Shown: positions 1 through 8,258 of the stretch, piece by piece
How positions within the stretch are numbered: position 1 is the first letter of the stretch
Layout: each line of letters begins with the position of its first letter
Assembly: GCA_958295685.1 (NCBI GenBank)
Contig: CATQGZ010000003.1
Span: 1 to 19,072, forward strand
DNA length: 19,072 nucleotides
DNA from: an uncultured Dehalococcoidia bacterium
GTDB lineage: Bacteria; Chloroflexota; Dehalococcoidia; Lucifugimonadales; CATQGZ01
Direction of reading: 5' to 3'
The notes under the pieces: model-generated
The model's input: the letters and a program-made list of their open reading frames with translations, nothing else
The model's database searches: none
Told to the model about the DNA's origin: nothing
Translations under genes and position numbers: made by a program

Positions 1-410
1 ACGTTACCGAGATAGTCGAGGCGCTCGGTGATTTCTTCGGTCAGCGATTGCGGCGCCAACAGCGGCGGTTTGACGTAGTAAGGGTCCGCCAAGTCCTCCG
101 GCGCCGGCTGCGACCAGCCGCGCCCTTCATAGACCGCCCGGAAGCCGCGGGTGATCAGCAGACCCGTGCGCGCGCCCCTGTTTTCCAGGATGGCGTTGGT
201 CGCCACCGTGGTGCCGTGAACCAGAAACTCGATCCCGCCCGGGTCGACCCCGGACCGGAACAACTCATCGAGGGCGTTCATCACCGCGGCCGACGGGTCC
301 TCCGGCATCGAGGGGACCTTGGCAATCCGTCGTTCACCGGTGTCGGGAGCGAACGCGATCAGATCGGTAAACGAGCCTCCGGTGTCGATGCCCACTATCC
401 ACGATGTCAT
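1..410 (-). CDS. Hydantoinase/oxoprolinase A subunit (HyuA-type), N-terminal part, cut by window edge
   Basis: The first 136 residues of a hydantoinase/oxoprolinase family protein are present; the rest lies left of the window. The ATG at 410 is preceded by GGAG six bases upstream. The start reads MTSWIVGIDTGGSFTDL, the glycine-rich phosphate-binding opening of the actin-like Hydant_A_N domain. It is followed by VHGTTVATNAILENRGART, the conserved second block in which a nucleotide-binding loop is expected. Family members hydrolyse cyclic amides such as hydantoins, 5-oxoproline or N-methylhydantoin in an ATP-dependent way, usually with a HyuB partner. The substrate cannot be told from this end. 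It lies 40 bases downstream of the acuI-like gene on the same strand and is probably co-transcribed with it. Confidence 0.9.
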   Translation of the reverse strand, partial: MTSWIVGIDTGGSFTDLIAFAPDTGERRIAKVPSMPEDPSAAVMNALDELFRSGVDPGGIEFLVHGTTVATNAILENRGARTGLLITRGFRAVYEGRGWSQPAPEDLADPYYVKPPLLAPQSLTEEITERLDYLGN

Positions 411-450
411 GGCGATCTCCGAAACGATTGGCCCACGCCGGTCCGGTCCG

Positions 451-1455
451 CTAGCGCGAAAGGTCCACCACCACGCGGCCGCGGACCCCGCCTTTGAGGA
501 TGCTTGCGATGTGGGGCTCCAACTCGTCCAGCGAGCAGTCGATGGTCACGGCGTCGAGTTGGGGCAGCTTCCACTCGGTGGCCATCTTCTGCCACAGGGT
601 AGCGCGGATGCCGGCGGGGCAGTCCGGCGTGGCCACGCCGACGAGGCGCACGTCCCGGAGGATGAAGGGGAAGACGGTGGTGTTCAGCTCCACCGAGGCC
701 ACGTTGCCGCAACAGGTGACCACGCCGCCGTACTTGGCGGACTTGATGGCGGTGGCCAGGATGTTGCCGCCGACGGTGTCCACGACGCCGGCCCACAGGC
801 TCTTGGACAGGGGCCGTCCCGATTGATCGTCCGCGGCCTCGCGGGAGATGACGTCGGCCGCGCCCAGGCCCATGAGGAAGTCCTTTTCCAACTCCTTGCC
901 CGTGGACGCCACCACCCGGTAGCCGGCCCGGGCCAGGATGCCCACGGCCAGACAGCCGACGCCGCCGGTGGCGCCGGTCACCAGCACGTCGCCCGAGTCG
1001 GGCGTGACCCCGCCCTCCTGGAGCCGCAGCACCGACAGGGCCGCAGTAAAGCCGGCGGTGCCGTACACCATGCTCTCCTTCAGACTCAGCCCGTCCGGGC
1101 GCTTCACCGCCCAGGAAGCCGGCACCCGCACGTACTCGGCAAAGCCGCCGTCGGTATTGGCGCCCAGGTCGAAGCCGGTGAGCACCACCTCGTCGCCCTT
1201 GGCGAAATCACCGACCCGGCTCTCCACCACCGTGCCCGCGGCGTCGATGCCGGGGGTATGGGGGTAGTTGCGGGTCACGCCCTTGTTGCCGGACGCCGAC
1301 AGCGCGTCCTTGTAGTTGAGGGACGAATAGGCCACGGCCACGAGCAGGTCGCCGTCCGGCAGGTCGTCCGCGGTCCTCCGGCCGATGGCGCGGGAGAAGG
1401 TCTTGTCCTCGTTCTCGCTGACGACCATGGCTCGGAAACGCGTGGGGTCTGACAT
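451..1455 (-). CDS. acuI: YhdH/YhfP-type NADPH quinone oxidoreductase, acryloyl-CoA reductase-like
   Basis: A 334-residue zinc-independent medium-chain dehydrogenase/reductase. The ATG at 1455 is chosen over an upstream one at 1485 because AAGGAG lies eight bases before it and the family starts at this point. The N-terminal GroES-like domain carries SSLNYKDALSASG (about 44-56) and HTPGIDAAGTV (66-76). The Rossmann domain has VTGATGGVGCLAVGILA (159-175), the NADPH-binding loop. Together these blocks are diagnostic of the YhdH/YhfP subgroup, which includes AcuI. AcuI reduces acryloyl-CoA to propionyl-CoA with NADPH in 3-hydroxypropionate or DMSP breakdown. The structural zinc cysteines of classic alcohol dehydrogenases are absent, as expected. 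The exact substrate is inferred from the family. It probably sits upstream of the hydantoinase gene in one transcript. Confidence 0.85.
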   Translation of the reverse strand: MSDPTRFRAMVVSENEDKTFSRAIGRRTADDLPDGDLLVAVAYSSLNYKDALSASGNKGVTRNYPHTPGIDAAGTVVESRVGDFAKGDEVVLTGFDLGANTDGGFAEYVRVPASWAVKRPDGLSLKESMVYGTAGFTAALSVLRLQEGGVTPDSGDVLVTGATGGVGCLAVGILARAGYRVVASTGKELEKDFLMGLGAADVISREAADDQSGRPLSKSLWAGVVDTVGGNILATAIKSAKYGGVVTCCGNVASVELNTTVFPFILRDVRLVGVATPDCPAGIRATLWQKMATEWKLPQLDAVTIDCSLDELEPHIASILKGGVRGRVVVDLSR

Positions 1456-1480
1456 GATTGGGGGCTCCTTTCGGCCGTAC

Positions 1481-1517
1481 GTCACTCAGCAGGGGTCAAG
1501 TCACTCAGCAGGGGTCA
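1481..1517. repeat. Perfect 19-base tandem repeat (two copies) in the acuI leader
   Basis: The unit GTCACTCAGCAGGGGTCAA occurs at 1481-1499 and again at 1500-1517, the second copy lacking only the last base. It lies 26-62 bases upstream of the acuI-like ATG and inside the 112-base gap after the molybdenum-hydroxylase gene. The repeat could be a paired operator, a relic of a mobile element end, or chance duplication. Nothing in the sequence decides between these. Confidence 0.8.
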
Positions 1518-1567
1518 CAACTCGTACTGTGTACTTTTCCAACCGATGCATGGTCGGGATTCGACCC

Positions 1568-3865
1568 CTACTTGCCTTGCCGGCGCTCGTGCAGGCGCTG
1601 CCATACCTTGGGAGGCGAGAGCGGCAGGTCGCAGATCCGCAGGCCGACGGCGTCCTCCACTGCCGCGGCAATGGCGGACGCGGCCGGCAATACCCCGCCC
1701 TCGCCCATGCCCTTGGCGCCGAACGGCCCGGGGCCGTTGCCGCTTTCCACCAGCTCCGAGATGAAATGCTCCGGCAAATCGTGGAACGCCGGCACGCGGT
1801 AGTCCACGAGGTTGGGGTTCAGGAGCTGGCCGTCCTCGTACACCATCTCTTCCAGCAGCGTGTGCCCCAGGCCGAACAACACGCCGCCTTCGTCCTGTCC
1901 CTCGGCCTGCAGCGGGTTGATGGCCCGTCCCACGTCGGCCATGGACACGTACTTGAGGATGCGGATGACGCCGGTGTCCGGGTCCACCTCCAGTTCGACG
2001 CCGCCCCAGCCCACCTCCCAAAAGGTGGTGGGGGAACCCAGCACCGCGGTCTTGCTCTTCTTGTCCTGGTACACGCCGCGGCCGACGATCTCGGTGGCGG
2101 AGCTGCCGAAGTAATCGGAGATGACGTCGCTGTAGGGTACCCCGCGCCCTTTGGCGCCGCGCACCCGGCCGCCCTTGAGCGTGAGGTTGCCGGCCTTCTC
2201 GCCCATGACCCTGGCCGCGGCCCGCAGCAACTGCTTCTTCACGTCCTGGGCCGCCCTCTGGGTTGCGAGGCCCATCACCGTCATGGAGCTGCTGGCGCTG
2301 GTGGACACGTCGAAGGGCGTGACGTCGGTGTCCAACTGGGCCACGGATACCTGCCCGAGCTCGATGCCCAGCTCTTCCGCCACCACCTGGCTGAGCGCCG
2401 TGCGGCAGCCCTGCCCCACCTCCACGGTCCCGGTGAGCAGCACGGCGCTGCCGTCCGACGACATCTTCACGGTGGCGCCGGCCACCTTGTAGGTGCCGCC
2501 GGCGTCCTTCATGCACACGCTCAGTCCCTTGCCCACGTTGGGCCGGGACGTCTTCTTCCAGTCCAGCGCCCGAGCCACCTTGCGCAGCCCCTGCTTGAGG
2601 TCGCAGTCCACCGGGGTGTCACCGGGCGTATAGTGCTCGCCCTTCTCCAGCAGGTTCTTGAGGCGGAAGTCCAGCGGGTCCACACCGAGCCGCCTGGCGA
2701 TCATGTCCATCTGCGACTCGTAGGCCCAGGCCACCTGGACCGCGCCGAAGCCGCGGAACGCTCCCGCGGGCACGGTGTTGCTGTAGACGCCGTGGGCGTC
2801 GATCTTGACGTTGGCGACGCGGTACGGCCCCACCGCGCGGTAGCCGGCCTTCTGCGTCACCCGAGGCCCGGCGTCGGCGTAGGCGCCGGTGTCCATGTAG
2901 ACCTCCAGCTCCCGCGCCACCAGCTCGCCCTTCTTGCTGACGCCGGTCTTGATGCGGATGCGCGCGGGATGGCGCGTCACGGTCTTGAAGCTCTCGTTGA
3001 CGCTGAGGGCCAGCTTGACGGGCCGGCCGTTTCTCACCGACAGCGCCGCGGCGATGGGGTCGGCCTTGACGTAGAGCTTGCCGCCGTAACCGCCGCCGAC
3101 GTAGGGCACCACCACTCGCACCCGGTTGAGCGGCAGCTTGAAGATCCCGGCCAGGTGCCCGCGCAGCGTGAACGGGTCCTGACACGAGCTCCACACCGTC
3201 AACCGTTCGCCGTCGAAGCTGGCGACGCAGATGTGGGGCTCCAGCGAGTAGTGCTGCACCCGGTTGAAGCGGAAAACGTCCTCGAAGACGTGGTCGGAGC
3301 GCGCAAAGCCGTCATCGACGTCGCCCCGGGCGTAGCCGAAGTGGTAGCACACGTTGGTGCCCTTGAACCGGTCCGGCGCGCCGTATTTGGAGCCCCGCAG
3401 CTCGGCCTTGGGGACGTCGCCCTCGTGCACCATCGGAGCGCCCGGCGCCAACGCGTCGTCCACCGTGTCCACGAACGGGAGTTCCTCGTACTCCACCTCG
3501 ATGAGCCCCAGGGCCTCCTCGGCCACCAACTCGTCCGCGGACAGCACCGCGGCCACCGGGTCGCCGACGTAGCGGACCTTGTCCACCGCCACCACCGCCT
3601 GGTCCTTGTAGGTGGCGCCGTAGTGATAGTTGAGGCCGGCCAACTCGTCGCGGGTGAGGACGTCGATGACCCCGGGCAAGGCCCTGGCCTTGCCCGCGTC
3701 GACCTTGAGGATCCGCGCGTGGGGCAAGGGGCTCCTCAGGATCTTCGCATAGGCCATCCCCGGAAGCTCCATGTCCCCGGTATAGAACGCCTTGCCCGAA
3801 ACCTTCTCGATGGCGTCGACGCGCACCGCGGGGCGCCCGGCCACTGACAGTCGCTGTTTTTTCAT
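1568..3865 (-). CDS. Xanthine dehydrogenase family molybdopterin-binding subunit
   Basis: A 765-residue large subunit of a xanthine dehydrogenase/CO dehydrogenase-type molybdenum hydroxylase. The ATG at 3865 has GGAG six bases upstream, and MKKQRLSVAGRPAVRVDAIE is the usual family N-terminus; an earlier in-frame start at 3970 is rejected. An aldehyde oxidase a/b hammerhead domain covers roughly 15-135. The Mo-cofactor domain follows, with GGGYGGK (257-263), GAFRGFG (368-374), VEVGQG (481-486) and the C-terminal GAKGMGEGG (716-724), in which Glu722 matches the catalytic glutamate. No signal peptide is seen, so it is cytoplasmic. The [2Fe-2S] and FAD subunits it normally needs are not adjacent: uup lies upstream and acuI downstream. 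The substrate is unknown; an aromatic heterocycle, purine or aldehyde would fit the family. Confidence 0.9.
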   Translation of the reverse strand: MKKQRLSVAGRPAVRVDAIEKVSGKAFYTGDMELPGMAYAKILRSPLPHARILKVDAGKARALPGVIDVLTRDELAGLNYHYGATYKDQAVVAVDKVRYVGDPVAAVLSADELVAEEALGLIEVEYEELPFVDTVDDALAPGAPMVHEGDVPKAELRGSKYGAPDRFKGTNVCYHFGYARGDVDDGFARSDHVFEDVFRFNRVQHYSLEPHICVASFDGERLTVWSSCQDPFTLRGHLAGIFKLPLNRVRVVVPYVGGGYGGKLYVKADPIAAALSVRNGRPVKLALSVNESFKTVTRHPARIRIKTGVSKKGELVARELEVYMDTGAYADAGPRVTQKAGYRAVGPYRVANVKIDAHGVYSNTVPAGAFRGFGAVQVAWAYESQMDMIARRLGVDPLDFRLKNLLEKGEHYTPGDTPVDCDLKQGLRKVARALDWKKTSRPNVGKGLSVCMKDAGGTYKVAGATVKMSSDGSAVLLTGTVEVGQGCRTALSQVVAEELGIELGQVSVAQLDTDVTPFDVSTSASSSMTVMGLATQRAAQDVKKQLLRAAARVMGEKAGNLTLKGGRVRGAKGRGVPYSDVISDYFGSSATEIVGRGVYQDKKSKTAVLGSPTTFWEVGWGGVELEVDPDTGVIRILKYVSMADVGRAINPLQAEGQDEGGVLFGLGHTLLEEMVYEDGQLLNPNLVDYRVPAFHDLPEHFISELVESGNGPGPFGAKGMGEGGVLPAASAIAAAVEDAVGLRICDLPLSPPKVWQRLHERRQGK

Positions 3866-3913
3866 GGGTGTCTCCGACCCCCTTCTTAACCGAAGTTCCG
3901 GGGCCAGGCAATG

Positions 3914-3931
3914 TTCCTGCGAAAGCGGGAA
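3914..3931. repeat. Short GAAA-loop hairpin with REP/dRS3-like sequence
   Basis: TTCCTGC-GAAA-GCGGGAA forms a seven-base-pair stem (one G-T pair) closed by a GAAA tetraloop in the 101-base gap between uup and the molybdenum-hydroxylase gene. The sequence with its flank (GCGAAAGCGGGAATCCAG) resembles dispersed intergenic palindromes that are common in many proteobacterial genomes. Whether it is repeated here cannot be judged from a single copy. Confidence 0.5.
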
Positions 3932-3966
3932 TCCAGAGGCGGCGGGGAGCGGCACGGCGCCCGTCC

Positions 3967-5877
3967 TCACGGCGAGCGTCGCTCCGTCTCCTCCTTCAAG
4001 GTCTCCAGCTCGGTCCAGCGCTCCACGGTCTGGTCGAGGGTGGCCTTGGCGGCTTCGAGGTCATCCAGGACGGGCTGGACGCTGGCGAAGGGCTGCGCGT
4101 AGAAGTCGGGCCGGCGGGTCTCTTCCTCCAGCGCGGCCACGGCCTGCTCCATGGCCTCGATGCGGTCCGGCAGCCCGTCCAGCTCCAGTTGCAGCTTGTA
4201 ACTCAGCTTGTTGGGGAGTGACCTCGTCTCACGCCGGTGGTGGGCGGGTTCCCGGACACCCTTCCGGTTGGGGTCGTCGGTGACGTTCAGGGCCTTGCCG
4301 CGCCTGGCCCAGTCGCTGTAGCCGCCGGCGTAGGGCTGGATCCGGCCCGAATCCTCGAACACCAGGGTGCTGGTGACGCAGTTGTCGAGGAAGCTGCGGT
4401 CGTGGCTCACCACCAGCAGCGTGCCCCGGTAGGCCACGAGCTGCTCTTCCAGCACTTCCAGGGTCTCGATGTCGAGGTCGTTGGTGGGCTCGTCCAGAAT
4501 CAGCAGGTTCGCCGGCCGGGTGAGCAGCCGGGCCAGGATGACGCGGTTGCACTCGCCGCCGGACAGCGCGGCCACCGGGCTCATGGCCCGCTTGGCACTG
4601 AAGAGGAAGCCGCCGAGGTAGCCGACCACGTGGCGCGGTTTACCGTTCACCATGACGTGGTCGCGGCCGTCCGCCACGGTCTCGGCCACGGTCTTGTCGG
4701 GGTCGAGCTCCCGCCGCAGTTGGTCGAAATAGCCGATCTCCAGGTTGGCGCCCGGCTCCACGGTCCCGGAGTTCGGGGTGGTCTCGCCCGCGAGGATGCG
4801 CAGCAGCGTGCTCTTGCCGACGCCGTTGTTGCCGATGAGCCCGATGCGGTCGCCGCGCATGATGCGGAGCGACAGGTGCCGGATCAGCGGCTCGGCGCCG
4901 TAGCCGTGGGTCACGTTGCGGAGCTCCACCACCTTGCGGCCGGACTGACCGCCTTGCTGGACGTGGATGCGCGCCTGGCCCGGGGGCTTGAGTCGCTGCG
5001 CCGCCTGCTCCCGCATGGCCACGAGGGCGCGCACTCGGCCCTCGTTGCGGGTCCGGCGCGCCTTGATGCCGCGCCGGATCCATTCCTCCTCCTGGGCCAG
5101 CCGCTTGTCGAACAGGGCGTCGCGCCGGGCGTCCTCCGCCAGGGACTGCTCCTTGAGCCTGAGGTAGTTGTCGTAGCTGCCGGGCCAGCTCGTGAGCCGG
5201 CTGCGGTCCAACTCCACGATGCGGGTGGCGAGCCGCCGCAGGAACGCGCGGTCGTGGGTGATGAACAGGACGCTGCCCGCGTAGTTGTAGATCCGGTCCT
5301 CGAGCCACTGGATCGTGCTCAGGTCGAGATGGTTGGTGGGCTCGTCGAGCAGCAGCAATTCGGCTTTGCCGACGATGGCCCGGGCCAGCCCTACCCGGCG
5401 CTGCCAGCCGCCGGACAGTTCCTCCAGCCGCCGGTCCGCGGGCAGGTCCAGCTCGCTCAGCACCGTCTCCACCCGTTGGTCCACGTGCCAGCCGCCGTGG
5501 GCGTCGATCTCCCGATGCAGCGCCTCCAGCTCCAGCAGGCCCTTGCGGTCCAGCGTCTCCCTGGAGCGTTGCTGATAGAGGTCGATGAGTTCCTGCAGGT
5601 CCGCCAGCCCGGTGGTGACGTATTCCCGCACCGTCTGCCCGAGCTCCTCGGGCAGCGCCTGCTCCAGCGCGCTGATGCGGATGCGGCTCTGGCAGTGGAC
5701 CTCGCCGTGGTCGGGCTCGAGGCGGCCGGTGATGAGCCCCAGCATGGAGGTCTTGCCCGCGCCGTTGCGGCCGATCAGGCAGACCCGTTCCCCCGGCTCG
5801 ATGGCGAACTCGGCGTGCGCCAGCAGCCGCTGGTCGCCCAGCTCCAGCGATACGTCTTCGAAGCTTACGAGGGGCAT
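3967..5877 (-). CDS. uup: ABC-F family ATPase Uup
   Basis: A 636-residue soluble protein with two ABC ATPase domains and no membrane segment, almost the same length as E. coli Uup (about 635). The first domain has Walker A GRNGAGKT (36-43), signature LSGGWQRR and Walker B LLLLDEPTNHLD. The second has GNNGVGKST, LSGGECNR and LLILDEPTNDLD. Between them lies the charged ABC-F linker (RRGIKARRTRNEGRVRA). The last 90 residues form the C-terminal coiled coil that separates Uup from EttA and other ABC-F proteins and is linked to DNA binding in the family. ABC-F proteins act on ribosomes; Uup is linked to precise transposon excision and branched DNA intermediates. It ends in TGA. No clear Shine-Dalgarno precedes the ATG. 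Confidence 0.93.
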   Translation of the reverse strand: MPLVSFEDVSLELGDQRLLAHAEFAIEPGERVCLIGRNGAGKTSMLGLITGRLEPDHGEVHCQSRIRISALEQALPEELGQTVREYVTTGLADLQELIDLYQQRSRETLDRKGLLELEALHREIDAHGGWHVDQRVETVLSELDLPADRRLEELSGGWQRRVGLARAIVGKAELLLLDEPTNHLDLSTIQWLEDRIYNYAGSVLFITHDRAFLRRLATRIVELDRSRLTSWPGSYDNYLRLKEQSLAEDARRDALFDKRLAQEEEWIRRGIKARRTRNEGRVRALVAMREQAAQRLKPPGQARIHVQQGGQSGRKVVELRNVTHGYGAEPLIRHLSLRIMRGDRIGLIGNNGVGKSTLLRILAGETTPNSGTVEPGANLEIGYFDQLRRELDPDKTVAETVADGRDHVMVNGKPRHVVGYLGGFLFSAKRAMSPVAALSGGECNRVILARLLTRPANLLILDEPTNDLDIETLEVLEEQLVAYRGTLLVVSHDRSFLDNCVTSTLVFEDSGRIQPYAGGYSDWARRGKALNVTDDPNRKGVREPAHHRRETRSLPNKLSYKLQLELDGLPDRIEAMEQAVAALEEETRRPDFYAQPFASVQPVLDDLEAAKATLDQTVERWTELETLKEETERRSP

Positions 5878-5887
5878 GGTTGGGGTG

Positions 5888-5923
5888 CTGTCCGGTTACA
5901 TGGCATACGAATGAACCGGACAG
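5888..5923 (-). promoter_or_regulatory. Inverted repeat in the uup leader, possible attenuator or operator
   Basis: CTGTCCGGTT (5888-5897) and AACCGGACAG (5914-5923) are perfect ten-base arms separated by 16 bases. The element ends ten bases before the uup ATG and occupies the place of its ribosome site. A stem here could block translation of uup, or the arms could be a dimeric repressor site. No U-tract follows, so a simple terminator is unlikely. Confidence 0.45.
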
Positions 5924-5931
5924 GCCCGCTC

Positions 5932-5963
5932 AAGCCGCGGCGCCGCGCCGGGCGCCGCGGCTT
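5932..5963. terminator. Strong GC hairpin after the GYD gene, possible terminator without U-tract
   Basis: AAGCCGCGGCGCC (5932-5944) and GGCGCCGCGGCTT (5951-5963) form a perfect 13-base-pair stem around a six-base loop. It begins eight bases after the GYD stop codon on the minus strand. It is stable enough to stop or pause transcription, but neither side carries a run of T. It may therefore be a U-less terminator or an mRNA-stabilising 3' end. Confidence 0.55.
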
Positions 5964-5971
5964 CAACAACT

Positions 5972-6313
5972 CTACTTGCGGGACCGGGCAGCCCGGGTTC
6001 CCGGCGCACGGTAGGGCACTTTCTTCTTGACCGCCTCGTCCACCGTCTCCGGCGTGATCAGCACGGTGGCCTTGATGTCGAGGGCGCCGGCGTTGGCGAT
6101 GGTGAGCGAGACGGCCGCCGCGGTGGCGTCATCGGGAAGATCGGCGATGACGTAGAGGTCCGTGTCGCCGAAGGCGTAGTAGAACCCCTCCACGCTGCCG
6201 CCCATGGCCTCGATGGTCTCCGTCAAAGCCTCCCGCCGCTGGCTGCCGCCCTCCTTGAGCAGGCCCACAAGCCCCTTGCCAGTGTACGTGGTGTGAAACA
6301 TGTATTTGCCCAT
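5972..6313 (-). CDS. GYD domain protein
   Basis: A 113-residue protein with the family opening KYMFHTTYTGKGLVGLLKEGG, then EAMGGSVEGFYYAFGDTDLYVIADLPDD and a C-terminal TVLITPETVDEA. This is a small ferredoxin-like alpha/beta fold of the dimeric barrel type, found widely in soil and marine bacteria and without an assigned reaction. The ATG at 6313 has a near-perfect AGGAGG eight bases upstream, which suggests strong expression. The tail after about residue 96 is basic (RAPGTRAARSRK) and probably disordered. It is cytoplasmic, with no signal peptide. It lies between uup and the hydrolase gene on the same strand. Confidence 0.88.
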   Translation of the reverse strand: MGKYMFHTTYTGKGLVGLLKEGGSQRREALTETIEAMGGSVEGFYYAFGDTDLYVIADLPDDATAAAVSLTIANAGALDIKATVLITPETVDEAVKKKVPYRAPGTRAARSRK

Positions 6314-6403
6314 CGGTTTTCCTCCTAAGGATTATAGTCTACCCATCATCGTTCATGGAACGCGATCTTTCAAGCCGCGCCCCGAATCGCACGGCCCTCA
6401 CTC

Positions 6404-7285
6404 CTATGACTGGCCGGCTATGAAGGCCCGCAGCACCTCGTTGAACTCCGCCGGATGCTCGCGGTACGAGAAGTGGCCGGCCTGGTTGATGATGTGCATC
6501 TGGGTGCGGCGCTCGCTCCCGGCCATGATCTCCATCAGGCGCATGCCCTGGTCCAGGGTGGCGGTGGGGTCGTTGTAGCCCCACACCAGCAGCGTCGGCC
6601 GTTGCAGGCCGCGGTCCCGGATCCAGCCCAGGGTCTCCTCCTTCTGCCGCGCGTGCGCGGCCAGGAAGAGGTTGACCTTGAGTCCCTGCATCTCCATCTT
6701 GTCCACCGCTTCCTTGTATTTGGGCAGTTGAGCGATGGCGGTGCAGGCGTCGAGCCAGTCGTCGGTGATGTGGTCGTGGCGGTAGGAGTAGCGCTCGTAC
6801 ACCCAGCGCTGGCTCTCCCGGCCGAGACGCGGTTGCGGCGCGTTGGCGAAGACGATGTCGTTGCGTCCGACGCCGGGCGCCAGGGTGTTGGTGTCCACCG
6901 GGATCACCGACTTGACCAAGTCCGCCCGCTCCAGGGTCATGCGCGCCACCAGGTAGGCGCCGCGGGAATGCCCCACGAGGTGGACGTTGCCGAGCTTCAG
7001 GGTCTCCAGAAAGGCCAGCGCGTGCTGCACCACCGCGGCCATGGTGTAGTCCTCGTCGCGCTTGGGATTGTCGGTCATTCCCTGGCCGAGCTTGTCCACC
7101 GCGTAGACGTGGAACCACTGCGCCAGGGCGTCGAAGTTGAGCCCCCAGTCGAGGCCGCAGTCGGCCGCGTCGTTGGAACCGAAATTGCCGCCGTGGAACA
7201 GCACCAGCGGCTCGCCGCTGCCCTTCTCGAAATAGCGGGTGCGGATGCCGTCCACGTCCACGAATCTTTCGTCCGCCTGGTCCAT
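6404..7285 (-). CDS. Alpha/beta hydrolase, meta-cleavage-product-hydrolase-like
   Basis: A 293-residue alpha/beta hydrolase. The ATG at 7285 follows GAGGAGG by eight bases; a TTG 15 bases upstream is rejected. The oxyanion loop is LFHGGNFGSND (29-39) and the nucleophile elbow is GHSRG (105-109) with Ser107. The acid is probably Asp239 in WGYNDPT, and the base is His271 in INQAGHFSYREHP. All triad members are present. The closest broad resemblance is to carbon-carbon hydrolases of aromatic meta-cleavage pathways and related esterases. The LigB-type protein in the divergent cluster across the promoter region makes a role in ring-fission product breakdown possible, but the substrate is not shown by the sequence. 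Confidence 0.85.
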   Translation of the reverse strand: MDQADERFVDVDGIRTRYFEKGSGEPLVLFHGGNFGSNDAADCGLDWGLNFDALAQWFHVYAVDKLGQGMTDNPKRDEDYTMAAVVQHALAFLETLKLGNVHLVGHSRGAYLVARMTLERADLVKSVIPVDTNTLAPGVGRNDIVFANAPQPRLGRESQRWVYERYSYRHDHITDDWLDACTAIAQLPKYKEAVDKMEMQGLKVNLFLAAHARQKEETLGWIRDRGLQRPTLLVWGYNDPTATLDQGMRLMEIMAGSERRTQMHIINQAGHFSYREHPAEFNEVLRAFIAGQS

Positions 7286-7307
7286 ATCCGTCCTCCTCAA
7301 TGGTCAC

Positions 7308-7336
7308 ACTGTAGCGGATTGTCCGGGCAAGGTTAA
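7308..7336 (-). promoter_or_regulatory. Candidate sigma70-like promoter for the hydrolase gene
   Basis: On the minus strand TTAACC (7336-7331) and TACAGT (7313-7308) lie 17 bases apart, each matching four of six consensus bases. This would give a leader of about 20 bases ending in GAGGAGG. The call rests only on spacing and partial matches. Confidence 0.3.
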
Positions 7337-7431
7337 CCCGTGGCCCGTGGCCGGAGCACGCTTGGCAATCACCCGGCAATCGGATAAGGGAGAGTGAGCC
7401 GAAAGGCGCACAATCCAAGGAGGCTTTAGCC

Positions 7432-8256
7432 ATGGCGAAACCGAACGGGGACGAGCATCCCATGCTGGGAGAGGGACGGGGCCGGCTGCGCGGCAGGGCA
7501 GCCGTCATCACCGGAGCCAACAGCGGCATCGGACGGGCTACGGCCCGGTTGTTCGCGCGCGAAGGGGCCAACGTGCTGTGCTGCGACATCCAGGAGACCA
7601 TGACGCCGCGGGTGGACGAGCTCATCATCAACGAGGGCGGCGAGGCCACCTTCCTGAACGTGAACGTGACCGCGGCCGGCGGTCCCGAGGAGATGGTCCA
7701 GACCGCCATCGCACGGTACGGGGGCGTGGACATCCTCTACAACAACGCCGGCGGCGGGATACGCAAGCAGGCTCACGAGTTCACGGACGAAGAGTGGAAC
7801 TTCATCATGGACCTCAACCTGAACGCCATCCAGAGGAGTGTCCGTGCGGTCATCCCCCACTTCCTCGAGAAGGAGAGCGGCAACATCGTCAGCACCGCGT
7901 CCACCTTCGGGCTGCTGGCTTCGGGCAACTACCCGGCCTACTGCGCCACCAAGGCGGCGGTGATCAGCCTGACCCGGCAGATGGCGCTGGACTACGGTCC
8001 CAGGGGCATCCGCGTGAACTGCATCTGTCCCGGCGCCACCGAGACCCCGCGCTTCCGCGGGCATCCGCCGGTACCTTCGTTGCAGGCCGCCACCCCGGAG
8101 CAGCGCAAGCGCATGGCCGACAGCAACAAGGCGCTGCTGCGGATGGCGCGGCCGGAGGAGATGGCCTACGGCGTCCTGTTCCTGGCGTCCGACGAGGCGT
8201 CCTTCGTCACCGGCCACGCCCTGGTGGTGGACGGCGGTCAGACCATCGCCGTGTAA
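7432..8256 (+). CDS. SDR-family NAD(P)-dependent oxidoreductase
   Basis: A 274-residue classical short-chain dehydrogenase/reductase. The ATG follows AAGGAGG at a good distance. It carries TGANSGIG (27-34) for the cofactor, NNAG (104-107), the catalytic Ser157 in STASTFG, and Tyr170 with Lys174 in YCATK. Asp52 at the end of the second strand favours NAD over NADP. The C-terminus GHALVVDGGQTIAV is typical of 3-oxoacyl-ACP-reductase-like SDRs. The first 20 residues are a loose extension. It is the first gene of a plus-strand set with the racemase-like and LigB-like genes, and probably oxidises or reduces an intermediate of the same pathway. The substrate is unknown. Confidence 0.92.
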   Translation: MAKPNGDEHPMLGEGRGRLRGRAAVITGANSGIGRATARLFAREGANVLCCDIQETMTPRVDELIINEGGEATFLNVNVTAAGGPEEMVQTAIARYGGVDILYNNAGGGIRKQAHEFTDEEWNFIMDLNLNAIQRSVRAVIPHFLEKESGNIVSTASTFGLLASGNYPAYCATKAAVISLTRQMALDYGPRGIRVNCICPGATETPRFRGHPPVPSLQAATPEQRKRMADSNKALLRMARPEEMAYGVLFLASDEASFVTGHALVVDGGQTIAV

Positions 8257-8258
8257 AG

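Noticed and set aside
1385..3847. Very long plus-strand open frame of 820 codons opposite the molybdenum hydroxylase gene
   Set aside because: Its translation is His-, Gly- and Ala-rich with no family motif; it is a shadow of the GC-rich minus-strand gene, as are the similar plus-strand frames at 319-1452, 4237-6030 and 6455-7336.
6331..6336. Perfect TATAAT (minus strand) before the GYD gene
   Set aside because: A start of transcription from it would fall in the Shine-Dalgarno itself, and the -35 position has no match.
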